A stretch of DNA of 64,000 bases from Bacilli bacterium (lineage in GTDB: Bacteria; Bacillota_I; Bacilli_A; ML615J-28; CAG-698), in assembly GCA_017617065.1 (NCBI GenBank), contig JAFZWP010000001.1, positions 181,209 through 245,208 on the forward strand. Direction: 5' to 3'. The stretch's first letter is position 1. Each line of letters begins with the position of its first letter. The position numbers were made by a program, and so were the translations under genes. Under the pieces are notes generated by a model, which was given only the letters and a program-made list of their open reading frames with translations, ran no database searches and was not told the origin of the DNA. Positions 45,003 to 54,336 of the stretch are shown here, one piece after another.

Positions 45003-45412
45003 TAATTTAACTCAACTATTGTACCAATACGACTATTACTTGCAGACATAATTTGGTTAGATTTGTTAATAAAGCTATTAATTGTTGCAGGAGAATTTAT
45101 AGCATATATCCAATTTGCTTTAATATCAGTCATTGGATTTTCTAATCTATTTAATAAGCAAATCCACCACCAATATTTTGTATTAGCTAAATTGCTATTT
45201 TTTGCAACTAAATCAGGATAACCCTCTTCAAATTCTCCAACCAAGTATCTTTCTACTTCACTAAAATTATCTGTTTCTTCATTAAAGGTTTTAAATAAAT
45301 TAACTAAGCCTGCATTAATATCAGTTACAGCAATTCCATTGTTATCTAGAATCATTTCTTGAAAGAATGAATCAAAATTTGTTGCATTTAATGAATTTGT
45401 ACTTATTGCCAT
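45002..45412 (-). CDS. 53: Baseplate wedge protein gp53-like
   Basis: 136 residues. The core (NLANTKYWWWICLLNRLENP, then KANWIYAINSP) matches gp53-type wedge proteins, in which the aromatic YWW segment precedes a conserved N and P. Needed for joining wedges into the ring. The N-terminal part (FDSFFQEMILDNNGI) is helical. Starts 18 bases after the upstream stop and overlaps the hub start. Confidence 0.72.
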   Translation of the reverse strand: MAISTNSLNATNFDSFFQEMILDNNGIAVTDINAGLVNLFKTFNEETDNFSEVERYLVGEFEEGYPDLVAKNSNLANTKYWWWICLLNRLENPMTDIKANWIYAINSPATINSFINKSNQIMSASNSRIGTIVELN

Positions 45413-45430
45413 TTTTAATTATTCCTATTA

Positions 45431-46498
45431 TTAAGATACAGCATTTTTAACTGCATTAACACCTTTCTTTATGATTCTACCTGTTTGTACAACACCTGCA
45501 GATAGATAACCAAGTACACCTTGTGATACATCAAATGTACCTGCACCCATACTATCTTGAGATTTTGCCCATAGCATTTGACTATAATTATTTGCTGTAA
45601 GCGCTTCAATTGTACTAATCTTAATAGTAACTGTGGCTAACAAAGGATGTAAATATGTTTGACCAGTTTTACCAAAATCTACATTTTTAACACCTGCATA
45701 ATCATGGCGAATCATTGTTTTAGTACTTGGATAGTTTACGCTAAATCCTTCAATAATACAATAATCAACTAATAAGATACCTCCTAATTGTACCATAATA
45801 CGAGAAGGTGCATTAGTACTAAAATTCCAAGGTTTATCAGAAGCTACTGGATTACCTGCTTCATCGATGTGGGTAGCATATTTAATACTAGCACGTAGGG
45901 GAGATGGTGGTGGATTATAGAAACCCAAACCTCCAACAGTAGGTAATGCCAAAGAACCTAAAACTTCTAGTGCTTCAACTAGATTTGTACCAGAAGCTGT
46001 TTCACCATCATCAATTACTGGAATATTTAATTCAAGTGACAATGGATTAGTTTTAGTCCAAATACGCATGGTTGTAGCACGAGAAACACCAGAGCCTAAA
46101 TCTGCACTTAGTTGATTACCTGCCATTTGCATTAATAAATTGGTTGTAGCATTACCAAAGTTTAATGGAGCTTCCCAACTAGAACCGATATTATATGAAA
46201 TAGATTCAGGTAAATTAGAGGTAATAATTAATGTTTCTCCTCCTAAGCATTTGCGTTCATTATGGCTATATACACTAGGTACTTGTACATACATAGTCAT
46301 TTGATGGAATCTTCTATAATCTGCATCACTTGTACGCATATTATCATCACCACCATAAATAGCAATGTTAGAAAAGTCAAAGGATTTAAATAAGAATTTA
46401 TCTTTAGTGCTGTAACGGGTAGCATAAATACTATCTCTGATATTAGGATCAGAAACATTTTCAAAAGAGCCTGCTTTAGTTGCTTTTGTATTTGCCAT
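45431..46498 (-). CDS. Baseplate or tail-tube initiator protein (gp48/gp54-like candidate)
   Basis: 355 residues. A globular beta domain in the middle (SRIMVQLGGILLVDYCIIEG, LHPLLATVTIKISTIEAL) resembles gp19-type tube folds, with an N-terminal arm (TRYSTKDKFLFKSFDF) and a helical C-terminus (IKKGVNAVKNAVS). Position between tape measure and gp53-like genes and a length near T4 gp48 (364) suggest a tube initiator on top of the hub. Family assignment is inferred. Six bases separate it from the tape measure stop. Confidence 0.5.
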   Translation of the reverse strand: MANTKATKAGSFENVSDPNIRDSIYATRYSTKDKFLFKSFDFSNIAIYGGDDNMRTSDADYRRFHQMTMYVQVPSVYSHNERKCLGGETLIITSNLPESISYNIGSSWEAPLNFGNATTNLLMQMAGNQLSADLGSGVSRATTMRIWTKTNPLSLELNIPVIDDGETASGTNLVEALEVLGSLALPTVGGLGFYNPPPSPLRASIKYATHIDEAGNPVASDKPWNFSTNAPSRIMVQLGGILLVDYCIIEGFSVNYPSTKTMIRHDYAGVKNVDFGKTGQTYLHPLLATVTIKISTIEALTANNYSQMLWAKSQDSMGAGTFDVSQGVLGYLSAGVVQTGRIIKKGVNAVKNAVS

Positions 46499-46504
46499 TT
46501 ATAC

Positions 46505-48820
46505 TTAACCTCCAATACTAGATTGTGCTGCAGATCCAGATCCATATACATCAATACTGCTTGAACCACCACTAGCCACATTAAATGTTGTTTTGTTACC
46601 AAATCCATCACCCTCTGCAGCATCTTCAAATAGATTTGCTAATTTTTCTGTTGCATCTGCTAATTTTGTTTGAGTTTCTTGCGCTTGTATCATACTCATT
46701 TCGGAAGATGTTTGCATTGGTACACTTGGTAATCCATTTATATTTCTAATTACATTTGTATAGGCAGCTTGTTGACCTTGTAATTTGCTTGCATTATAAT
46801 GCATCAAGTTTTCTTCAGTAACAGCAATACCTTTTGAACGTAATTCTTTCATGGCATCTTGCATATCCATACTATTACCACTTTTGAACCAAGCATCGTC
46901 TAAAGCTTCTTGCTCTTGTTCATCCAAGATACCATTATTATCTTTATCCCATTTATCAAAACCTGCCAATTGGGCTTTGGTTTTTTCTTTCAAACTATGA
47001 ACTGCATCAATTCTAGCTTGCGCTGCTAATTTTTCTTCTTTAGTTGCATTAGGATCTCTAAGAATATCTAAATCAGCATTTTTCTGTTCTTCAATTTGCT
47101 GGAAGTCTGCATTTTCTTCCATTGCTTTGGTTGCATTGGCTTCGGAAGCAGTTGTTCTACCGATGTATTTTTGGACTTCATTCATAATCCATCCAGCGGC
47201 ACCACCAATTAAAGCACCGACAAATAAACCTGGCCAGAAACCTGCAAATTTCATACCTATACCAGCACCACCAATTAAACCTGCTGCAATTGTATAAGGT
47301 ACACCACAAATTTCTTTAGGCTCTACATATTTACCAGTTTTGGCTGCTTGCATTTGATTATGGAAATCTACTACAGCTGCCCATAAAGTACCTAAACCAC
47401 CACCGATTAAAGCACCCATAATTGCACCTTTAAAACCACCGTATCTACCACCAATCAATGCACCAGAAATCATAGCACCGAATGTTGATTCTGGTATACT
47501 AACTCCTCCGATGTTAACTTCTTTAATTTCGACTTCTTCGCCATCGATCATTCGCTGGATGTCGTTGATACGATTAACAACCCATTGTACTCCAACACCG
47601 ATACCAGCACCTAAGACTGCAGCTTTCAATGAACCTTTACCAAAACCTACACAAGTAGCACCAATAATAGCACCACGAATAGCTGCATCTAAATAGTCTT
47701 CTACTTTAATTTCAGGAGGATTGCCGTTGAGGATTTCCATAACCTCATCGACTTTACGCTTAATAGTATAGTAAGCTAAACTAATACCACCACCAATCAA
47801 GATGGCTTTCCAATTTGCTTTACCTGTAACCATTTTACTATATGTATAACCTGCTATAGCACCAGGTAACATATCAGCAATAATACCACTTGCTATACCA
47901 CCTAATTCTTCACCTAAGATAGATCCAAGTAGTTTATCAAGTAGCTTTTCAATATATGGTTTAAGCATACTCATTAAGCCCGCAGCAAGTAGCGGTAATA
48001 ACATTTTACCAAGACCACTTAATGCTTTGCCAAATAGAGTATCTAAGAAACTTTTATCTTTCTTTTCTTCTGCACCTTTCTTTTCTTTTGGAGGTTTACC
48101 ACCTAATAATTTAATAATTGTATCTAAGCGGCGTGTAACTGGAGTACTTTCTTGAGTAACAGAACCATAAGCACCTTCTTTGGCTTTACCTTTATCTGAT
48201 TTGCTACTATCTTTATCTTCTTTCTTTTTACCTTTAAATCCAGCAACCGTATTTTTTAATATACTTTTACCTTTATTCCAAACAGCTCTACCGACTTTAT
48301 CTAAACCAAACGCTTGTACTAATGCAGGGTCCATACCCACAGCAGCACCAATCATAGTACTACCAGCGAATTGCCTACGATCAGCAGGCATTACGCCTTC
48401 CCAAGCTTCTTTGGTAAATGAAACTTCATCTTTTTTACCAGTATCGCCTCGAGATTGTGTGCCTTTAGAAACAGATTTAGCTTGTGCCGTTTTTTGTTGT
48501 TGTTTTTTAGTTTTTTCTTCTAATTTTTTTCTTCTATCTAATTCTTTTTCTGCTTTCTTTTCGGCTTTTTTGCGGCGTACTTCATCATCTTTTCTACGCT
48601 GTTCTGCTTCTTTCTCTAATTTAATTTGGCGTTTACGTTCTTCTTCCAATGTCTTTTGTTGCTGAGACATTGCAGAAATTTGTACTTTTAACGCGGCGCT
48701 AATAGCATTCAAAGACTTATTACTTTGTTCAAGTAATTTAACTATATTTGAATTATCTTTAGCACCGCGTTTTTCAACACTGGTATTTCTATTTTCAGAA
48801 GTGGTCTTTATTCTAGGCAT
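46505..48820 (-). CDS. Tape measure protein with an EF-hand
   Basis: 771 residues. The N-terminal 150 residues are a highly charged coiled coil (QKTLEEERKRQIKLEKEAEQ), residues about 250-560 alternate glycine-rich hydrophobic helices (SALIGGRYGG, GALIGGGLGTLWAAV type), and the C-terminal part is helical. This layout, plus position after two tail-chaperone-like genes and before baseplate genes, fits a tape measure that sets tail length. Residues 625-636 (DKDNNGILDEQE) form a canonical calcium-binding EF-hand loop. At about 0.15 nm per residue it would specify a tail tube near 115 nm. Confidence 0.72.
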   Translation of the reverse strand: MPRIKTTSENRNTSVEKRGAKDNSNIVKLLEQSNKSLNAISAALKVQISAMSQQQKTLEEERKRQIKLEKEAEQRRKDDEVRRKKAEKKAEKELDRRKKLEEKTKKQQQKTAQAKSVSKGTQSRGDTGKKDEVSFTKEAWEGVMPADRRQFAGSTMIGAAVGMDPALVQAFGLDKVGRAVWNKGKSILKNTVAGFKGKKKEDKDSSKSDKGKAKEGAYGSVTQESTPVTRRLDTIIKLLGGKPPKEKKGAEEKKDKSFLDTLFGKALSGLGKMLLPLLAAGLMSMLKPYIEKLLDKLLGSILGEELGGIASGIIADMLPGAIAGYTYSKMVTGKANWKAILIGGGISLAYYTIKRKVDEVMEILNGNPPEIKVEDYLDAAIRGAIIGATCVGFGKGSLKAAVLGAGIGVGVQWVVNRINDIQRMIDGEEVEIKEVNIGGVSIPESTFGAMISGALIGGRYGGFKGAIMGALIGGGLGTLWAAVVDFHNQMQAAKTGKYVEPKEICGVPYTIAAGLIGGAGIGMKFAGFWPGLFVGALIGGAAGWIMNEVQKYIGRTTASEANATKAMEENADFQQIEEQKNADLDILRDPNATKEEKLAAQARIDAVHSLKEKTKAQLAGFDKWDKDNNGILDEQEQEALDDAWFKSGNSMDMQDAMKELRSKGIAVTEENLMHYNASKLQGQQAAYTNVIRNINGLPSVPMQTSSEMSMIQAQETQTKLADATEKLANLFEDAAEGDGFGNKTTFNVASGGSSSIDVYGSGSAAQSSIGG

Positions 48821-48830
48821 ATCTTAACTA

Positions 48831-49016
48831 CTATATAAAGTGTCTTGTTTTACTCTGTTCTTCTTGTTGCTTTTGCATTTCAATAAGCTGTTGCACGTGC
48901 CTATTATATAACCAGTCAACCGTTTCCCAAGGCATATTTACTATATCTTCATAGCTCATATGCAATTGATAAATTAGCCAATATATTCTTTCGTTTATAT
49001 CATTTTCATTAAACAA
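48831..49016 (-). CDS. Small tail-assembly chaperone-like protein
   Basis: 61 residues (INERIYWLIYQLHMSYEDIV, then PWETVDWLYNRHVQQL and a Q/E-rich end). The first codon is TTG at 49016, overlapping the stop of the upstream gene by eight bases; no in-frame ATG is available nearby. AGAGGA lies 11 bases upstream, so independent initiation is possible, but a ribosomal frameshift from the upstream gene is an alternative. Such a short gene between a chaperone and the tape measure matches the two-part tail chaperones of many phages. Confidence 0.6.
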   Translation of the reverse strand: MFNENDINERIYWLIYQLHMSYEDIVNMPWETVDWLYNRHVQQLIEMQKQQEEQSKTRHFI

Positions 49017-49731
49017 TGGAAAAGAAATCCTCTATAGATAACAAGTATCCTCTAGAGGCCTCCTTTTGACAATGTGGACATGTGATATTAACGCGTTCTT
49101 TAACACCCCAGATATTTGTTTCAAACCATTTTTCAACTTTGAAAATATCATCTGCGGTAATTTCGCCTTGTTCAGCCAAACTATATAGTTCCTCGATTTT
49201 TCTTCCGTTGTCTGAAATCAAGCAAAGGTCTAGTAATAACAATCTCAATTGAAGGTCTTCCATATCAAAATTCATTTTTTTAGAAAATTCTTCAATCGTA
49301 ATATCATCTTGCATTAACTTATTGCGAATCTTAAATTCACCTAGATTATCTAGTGTAATGGTAGTCTGAACATTTTCTGGTGTATCAATTTCTAATGCAC
49401 CCATATCTAATGCTTGTTCAACAGGTTCACCACAATTTTGACATTTAAATCCTAATTTAATTGGATGTTTTGGATAAGTTAAATAACGGATACGATATAA
49501 TAAGTATTGAACATCAAACCAATATAATTCTTCAAAAGTCATTTGTGGATTATCAATCATTACTAATTTTTTTAAGAATTCAACATAATCTCTGTTTGTT
49601 TTTTGTTCTTTTTGAGATAATGACAAAATATACTTTTGTTCAATTGGGGTAATACTTCTAATTTGTATACTAAATTCCTTAGGATACAAGATTTTACCTG
49701 GTAAATCAGTTGCTTTATATTCTAATGCCAT
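49009..49731 (-). CDS. Tail or baseplate assembly protein with zinc ribbon (gp26/gp51-like position)
   Basis: 240 residues. Two CxxC pairs, KCQNCGE near residue 95 and TCPHCQK near residue 220, probably bind one zinc. The region between is helical and acidic. T4-type phages have similar zinc-bearing proteins (gp26, gp51 family) that help assemble the baseplate hub around the tape measure, and siphophages have tail chaperones in this place. Strong ribosome site AAAAGGAG. Its end overlaps the 61-residue gene. Confidence 0.6.
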   Translation of the reverse strand: MALEYKATDLPGKILYPKEFSIQIRSITPIEQKYILSLSQKEQKTNRDYVEFLKKLVMIDNPQMTFEELYWFDVQYLLYRIRYLTYPKHPIKLGFKCQNCGEPVEQALDMGALEIDTPENVQTTITLDNLGEFKIRNKLMQDDITIEEFSKKMNFDMEDLQLRLLLLDLCLISDNGRKIEELYSLAEQGEITADDIFKVEKWFETNIWGVKERVNITCPHCQKEASRGYLLSIEDFFSIV

Positions 49732-49752
49732 TTTATTTTACTCCTTTTACTA

Positions 49753-50520
49753 TTAGATGTTAAATTTGTTTTTTAAATAATTCATAGAAGCTGCACCACC
49801 GCCATAAGTTTCTTCTACATTATATTCACTAGAACTGATCATTGAGCTCAATGCATTGTCTAAAATTGAAGTTGGTGATGTAATAAATTCATTACGTACT
49901 GCAGCTCTTTGTGTACTTGTATCTCTTACAATATTATCTACTTTAAATGTAACAGTCAAGCGGAATCTTTTTGGATCATCTGCATATGCTAATCTATAAT
50001 CATCTTGACCTACTGGCCAGCATCCTTGTAATGTATAATGACATCTTGGCGTAATTTGATCCATATTTACACCAACTCTAGCCAATGCATTACCAATACC
50101 ACCTGTACCACCAGGACCATAAACAAATATATCAATATTCTTTTTATAATGATTACCTGGATAATAATATTCACCTTCTTTGTTGAATATTAAAGCTCTC
50201 CATGCATCCATATAATATTGTGCTGTCATATTAGCAGAGCAGAAGAAATTCATTTTACAATCATGATAACTTTCAATATCTTTAGGAACATGATACCAAC
50301 CGGTACGAATACGGCGTGGTTCAGTACTAAAGTTCATTTGACCAAAAGTAATTTCTTCAACAATAGGTCTATATGAATATAAGTCAAGGCCTAAAAAGCT
50401 TAAATTTGCTGCATCTGTACCACTAATATCTAATGCTGGCATGATAACTTCAAACTGATCTGTAAGCTGTTCATCAGGTAAGTTATCTATAGCTAATTGA
50501 CTTGCAAATCTTAAAGACAT
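49753..50520 (-). CDS. Tail-tube-like structural protein
   Basis: 255 residues with the start MSLRFASQLAIDNLPDEQLT. The fold pattern (QFEVIMPALDIS, ITFGQMNFSTEPRRIRTGW, NIDIFVYGPGG, RFRLTVTFKVDNI) resembles gp19-type tube proteins. An upstream in-frame start 16 codons earlier would run through the preceding gene; the ATG at 50520 shares one base with the previous stop (TAATG) and is preferred. Either a tube protein or a tube-baseplate connector, as the neighbouring gene has a similar fold pattern. Confidence 0.6.
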   Translation of the reverse strand: MSLRFASQLAIDNLPDEQLTDQFEVIMPALDISGTDAANLSFLGLDLYSYRPIVEEITFGQMNFSTEPRRIRTGWYHVPKDIESYHDCKMNFFCSANMTAQYYMDAWRALIFNKEGEYYYPGNHYKKNIDIFVYGPGGTGGIGNALARVGVNMDQITPRCHYTLQGCWPVGQDDYRLAYADDPKRFRLTVTFKVDNIVRDTSTQRAAVRNEFITSPTSILDNALSSMISSSEYNVEETYGGGAASMNYLKNKFNI

Positions 50521-51182
50521 TATAATGCTCCTAATGCAGCTAATCCTGTTGGAGTTTCTGTCCACCAATCATAATTAAATTTAATAGTCACTTCTACTGG
50601 ACCAGATTCACTTGCACCAATACTACCTACTGTATATTCAATTGGATAGAAACCTTTTAACCACAATGTTCTACCTTTATTTCCATACATAAATTTACCT
50701 AATCCAAGAGGATCTGTAATTTTTTGTGCAATATCTCTTTTAGTATCAGCTGATATAATATCAACAACACATGTGGTTACATATAATACAGAAGGTAATC
50801 TTAAACCTGTAAATGGATTATGCATTAAATCAATCCAAGATTGAATAGTATTTAATACACCACCATTTTGATCTTCTGTTACTTTGCATTCCCATACACC
50901 AGATTTATTTTGTATTGTTGCTAGCTTTCTTCTAAAGCCTGCAATAACCAAATCATTTGTTTGTGATATTCTACTTCCAGGATATGAGAATGAAGTACAT
51001 CTTAATTCTAATTCCTTTGCAGTAACTGTTGACATATTACCAGACAAAGGATTTAATCCAGTTGCTTTTTGTTGAGCAATAGCAAGTAATAAAGCAGGAG
51101 TCATAGAAATTGTAAAATTAACTTGAAACTGCTTTAGCGGATCTTGTAAATTTCTAATTGAATTAAGTGAGTGTAAAGCCAT
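50520..51182 (-). CDS. Tail-tube-like structural protein
   Basis: 220 residues. Beta-rich with family-like elements: FQVNFTISMTPALLLAIAQQ near the start, LRCTSFSYPGSRISQTNDLV, WECKVTEDQNGGVLNTIQSW and a final VEVTIKFNYDWW. The last segment is typical of gp19-type tube proteins, where a beta strand with alternating residues closes the barrel. Headed by its own promoter motif and first gene of the tube-to-spike unit. Whether it or the next gene is the main tube cannot be decided from sequence. Confidence 0.6.
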   Translation of the reverse strand: MALHSLNSIRNLQDPLKQFQVNFTISMTPALLLAIAQQKATGLNPLSGNMSTVTAKELELRCTSFSYPGSRISQTNDLVIAGFRRKLATIQNKSGVWECKVTEDQNGGVLNTIQSWIDLMHNPFTGLRLPSVLYVTTCVVDIISADTKRDIAQKITDPLGLGKFMYGNKGRTLWLKGFYPIEYTVGSIGASESGPVEVTIKFNYDWWTETPTGLAALGAL

Positions 51183-51226
51183 TTTAAATAATTTATTAAA
51201 TTGTTGTACTGGAAAATATTTCTATC

Positions 51227-51241
51227 TTTTATAATAGAACT
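51227..51241 (-). promoter_or_regulatory. Phage promoter motif for the tail-tube unit
   Basis: On the - strand AGTTCTATTATAAAA, 45-59 bases before the start at 51182, upstream of an 8 kb late unit reading from tube to spike. Confidence 0.65.
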
Positions 51242-51273
51242 ATTAGTTTATGCTTATGTTTGTAAATGTAATC

Positions 51274-52269
51274 TTATTTCTTTTTAGTAGCAGCTGGTTT
51301 TTTAGCAGGTGCTTTAGTAGCTGCTTTTTGAGGTTGTGGTTTAAAACCAATAGATGCCTTTTGAGGTGTAGTTGGCATACTTACAGTTGGATCTGGATTG
51401 GTAGCAATTTTATTAATTAATTGATCTAATTCATAACCACTTTGACCTGGTTTATGACCATATGCCATATCAATATTTGAATCTTTGCTCTTTAAAAAGT
51501 TAATAACATCTTCACATTCAGCTGTATATCTTGATTTATATTTGGGGAATTTAGCTGCGCGTTTTTTATATAAATCTCTAATAAATTCACCCATGTTTGC
51601 TGGATTGTGTGCTTTAACTACATCACAAATCATTTTAAAAGCACCATCTCTACCGTGTTGAATAATAGCAGAACGAATAGCAGCTTGCATAGCACTATTT
51701 TGACTACCCCAACGTGTAATTTTATCTAAATCAACACTTTTAGCTTGGTCCATACGATTAAACACAGGCATAACTTGTGTATCTAAAATAAAATCATCGT
51801 ATACATCTTGGAATTCTTTTTGATCACATAATTTTAGCCATGCTTTTTTAAATGTATCTGTACCTCTATAAGCACCTTGCCAGCCGCCTGCCGCTTCTAG
51901 TGTTTTCTTTATGTATGGAGCTTTTTTACCAGCATATTTCATAAATGCATCAAATGTTGAATTTGCATTTTTAGCATTTAAACGGCGTGTAGATAATTGC
52001 TCTTTTCCGTATGAATAACCACCGTAGTTATCTTTAACTATAGCTTGATAACCTTTACCACCATGTTCATACTTTGAAGTAACCGCATGTGAACCACTAC
52101 GTAATAATTCAGGATCTGTTTTAGCATCAGCGCCTTGTAAACCACCCATACCAATAGCAGCTGCTGTAGCCATTGTACCTAATGTTTTACCCCAGCCTTC
52201 ATCTAATATATCTTCACCACAGGCTTGTTCACATTTAACTTCTTCTACTAATCTACGGAATTGAGACAT
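51274..52269 (-). CDS. Lysozyme-like virion peptidoglycan hydrolase
   Basis: 331 residues. Residues about 62-250 match a phage/VgrG-associated muramidase-like pattern: SKYEHGGKG (possible catalytic E68), GGYSYGKEQLSTRRL, then RWGSQNSAMQAAIRSAIIQH and HGRDGAFKMIC. The N-terminal 20 residues (SQFRRLVEEVKCEQA) form an amphipathic helix and residues 28-48 are alanine- and glycine-rich. The C-terminal 40 residues are a basic, alanine/proline/lysine tail (AAKTAPAKKPA type). It has its own promoter motif. A digesting enzyme for cell-wall penetration is likely, since the spike lacks a lysozyme domain; a role as lysis endolysin is an alternative. Confidence 0.6.
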   Translation of the reverse strand: MSQFRRLVEEVKCEQACGEDILDEGWGKTLGTMATAAAIGMGGLQGADAKTDPELLRSGSHAVTSKYEHGGKGYQAIVKDNYGGYSYGKEQLSTRRLNAKNANSTFDAFMKYAGKKAPYIKKTLEAAGGWQGAYRGTDTFKKAWLKLCDQKEFQDVYDDFILDTQVMPVFNRMDQAKSVDLDKITRWGSQNSAMQAAIRSAIIQHGRDGAFKMICDVVKAHNPANMGEFIRDLYKKRAAKFPKYKSRYTAECEDVINFLKSKDSNIDMAYGHKPGQSGYELDQLINKIATNPDPTVSMPTTPQKASIGFKPQPQKAATKAPAKKPAATKKK

Positions 52270-52286
52270 ATAAAAAATCCTTTATT

Positions 52287-52301
52287 ACATACTATAGAAC
52301 T
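52287..52301 (-). promoter_or_regulatory. Phage promoter motif for the lysozyme-like gene
   Basis: On the - strand AGTTCTATAGTATGT, one base after the terminase stop and 18-32 bases before the start at 52269. Confidence 0.6.
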
Positions 52302-52302
52302 T

Positions 52303-54336
52303 TTATAAATCAATTAAATCTTCTTGGTCAGTATCAATAAAATCATGATAGTTTATTTTCTTTTGAGTATCTACTTTTTCAAAATATTCATTCTGTGGCA
52401 CATCCATATAATTCATTTGTGCATTAAATATACTACCTACTAATACATCAGCACCATCTTTTAATTGGGTAGTTCTTGCTACTTTACCTTTATCAATAAT
52501 CAAAGCTTCTAATTCTTTTTTAAGCTTTTCACATTGACCTACTTTAACTTTACCATTTTCAATTAAAGCTGCAGCATTTAAATATGGATCTAATTTAATA
52601 TCTACAGATACTTTTTCTACATTATCAAATAAATGTGATTGTTCCCAAGTATTTAAAGTGGTTTGACTTTGAAATTGATCACAGGATATAGTATGAATTG
52701 GTACATGTCCTCTTGTTACTAATTCCATAGCAAAATTCTGTACTGCTTCGAGATCTGTTGTATTTTTAGCGGTTACATATATAATAAAATCAACTACAAA
52801 CATTGTTTCTTTTTCTTTTGTAATTTCATTGATTTTATATTCTTTGTGTAACATACAAATACCGGTATCGCATTCACCGCTAGAAGATAAATCAAAATGC
52901 ATGTATCTTGATGCATTAGGATACCTTTTTAATCTTAATTCATCTTTTAATTCATCTTTAATAAATATTTTATCTAAAGGTAAGCTATCAAATATGTTTA
53001 CGTTGTCTTTTAAATTAGCTTCTATAGTTAATTCAGGTACAAGATTAATATTTTCTAATTGAGTAGTATCTCTAAATACAATTCCGTGATCTTGTGTACT
53101 AATACCTAAAATATCTTGAATAGACTGATCTAAGTCTGCTTCAAAAGAAGGTCTATAAATGGAAGGTACTCTAGCTATTTCACATCCTGCTACTAAATCA
53201 TAATCTAATAATCCTAGTTTATGATCATCGTGTTCATCTTCATAGTTTTTTAACTGTGCTAATTCACCAGGATCAGTTATAATTTTACTTGGAATACTAC
53301 CATTTCCAGCCATTACATAAAAATAATCACCACTATTACCTATGAATTCTTCAGAGGTTTTAACTTCAAATCGCATAGGGCGAATATATAAGAATTTAGG
53401 ATCTTTACACCATTTTTTATTATATTCTGATGTAACTGAGTTTTTAGCACGAGCAGATGACATGACTGCTTGGAATGTAAAAGGCGAACCCATAAAACGA
53501 CCATCAACACGACCATCTATGGAGTTAATCAATTCCATACCTTCTTCTGTACCTTTTTCATTCATTTCATCGCATTCTGAAATGAGAATATCATAGCCTA
53601 CAGTATTAGATATTTGAGAACCTAAGGTTAATATGATATTATCTGGAAATATAATAGTCATATTACTTTTATCTACATACCAAGGAACAGGCATTTTAGG
53701 ATTGGTTAAATCAAAGTTTTCAAAAGCTCTTGCTTGTCTAACTCTTTGGAAGCAAGGCATATTACTTAATAATTCAATAAATGGTTGGAATAATACTTGA
53801 TAAGCAGTCTTTTGTGTAACTGACAAAATAAACATAGCAAGTGTAGATTGTGCTTCGACTTTTAATATTTGCCTTGGATAACGTAAGCATAATAAACGGT
53901 ATAAAGCATATACGCAAGCTTTTTCAGCTGTACGAGATTTACCGGTACCAGTAGCTCCACCAAATAATACCTTTTTCATTGGATGATCTGGATTAAATAT
54001 TTCACATAATTTCTTACGCCAATATGGATATATAGTACCAGATATATTTCCCATATAAAAAGGGTTATCTAGAAATTCTTCTATCGTAGGGCAAGGTCTT
54101 CTATAAATAAGATTATTAATGTTTTCAGCTAGCTCTTCATCTTGATTAGTAATGTGCAAGTATAATGATAATCTTTGGTTTAATAAAGATTGGTTTTTAA
54201 CTTGCTCATTCGAATAATTCTCCATATAATATTTAAATATATCATCAAATAATGGAGAAAATAGTACCTCTTGAAATGTTTCAGAGTTATCAAAAGGAAT
54301 AACAGGAAGTGCAGCTAGCTTTTCTTCTATTGTCAT
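52303..54336 (-). CDS. terL: Terminase large subunit (gp17-like)
   Basis: 677 residues, near T4 gp17 (610). DNA packaging motor: the ATPase has a Walker A GATGTGKS at residues 127-134 and a Walker B ILISECDE with D256 and E257. The RNase H-like nuclease follows, with YMHFDLSSSGECD near 484, SCDQFQSQ and a late KDGADVLVGS acidic residue. Its start shares one base with the upstream stop (TAATG). A promoter motif after its stop begins the next unit. Confidence 0.94.
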   Translation of the reverse strand: MTIEEKLAALPVIPFDNSETFQEVLFSPLFDDIFKYYMENYSNEQVKNQSLLNQRLSLYLHITNQDEELAENINNLIYRRPCPTIEEFLDNPFYMGNISGTIYPYWRKKLCEIFNPDHPMKKVLFGGATGTGKSRTAEKACVYALYRLLCLRYPRQILKVEAQSTLAMFILSVTQKTAYQVLFQPFIELLSNMPCFQRVRQARAFENFDLTNPKMPVPWYVDKSNMTIIFPDNIILTLGSQISNTVGYDILISECDEMNEKGTEEGMELINSIDGRVDGRFMGSPFTFQAVMSSARAKNSVTSEYNKKWCKDPKFLYIRPMRFEVKTSEEFIGNSGDYFYVMAGNGSIPSKIITDPGELAQLKNYEDEHDDHKLGLLDYDLVAGCEIARVPSIYRPSFEADLDQSIQDILGISTQDHGIVFRDTTQLENINLVPELTIEANLKDNVNIFDSLPLDKIFIKDELKDELRLKRYPNASRYMHFDLSSSGECDTGICMLHKEYKINEITKEKETMFVVDFIIYVTAKNTTDLEAVQNFAMELVTRGHVPIHTISCDQFQSQTTLNTWEQSHLFDNVEKVSVDIKLDPYLNAAALIENGKVKVGQCEKLKKELEALIIDKGKVARTTQLKDGADVLVGSIFNAQMNYMDVPQNEYFEKVDTQKKINYHDFIDTDQEDLIDL

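Noticed and set aside
46297..46629. 110-codon - strand frame between tape measure and the next gene
   Set aside because: Overlaps two better-supported genes in another frame; no ribosome site.
48180..48665. Long + strand open frame (161 codons) inside the tape measure gene
   Set aside because: Antisense to a charged coiled-coil coding region; rich in S, F and L from reversed K/E codons; no ribosome site or promoter motif.
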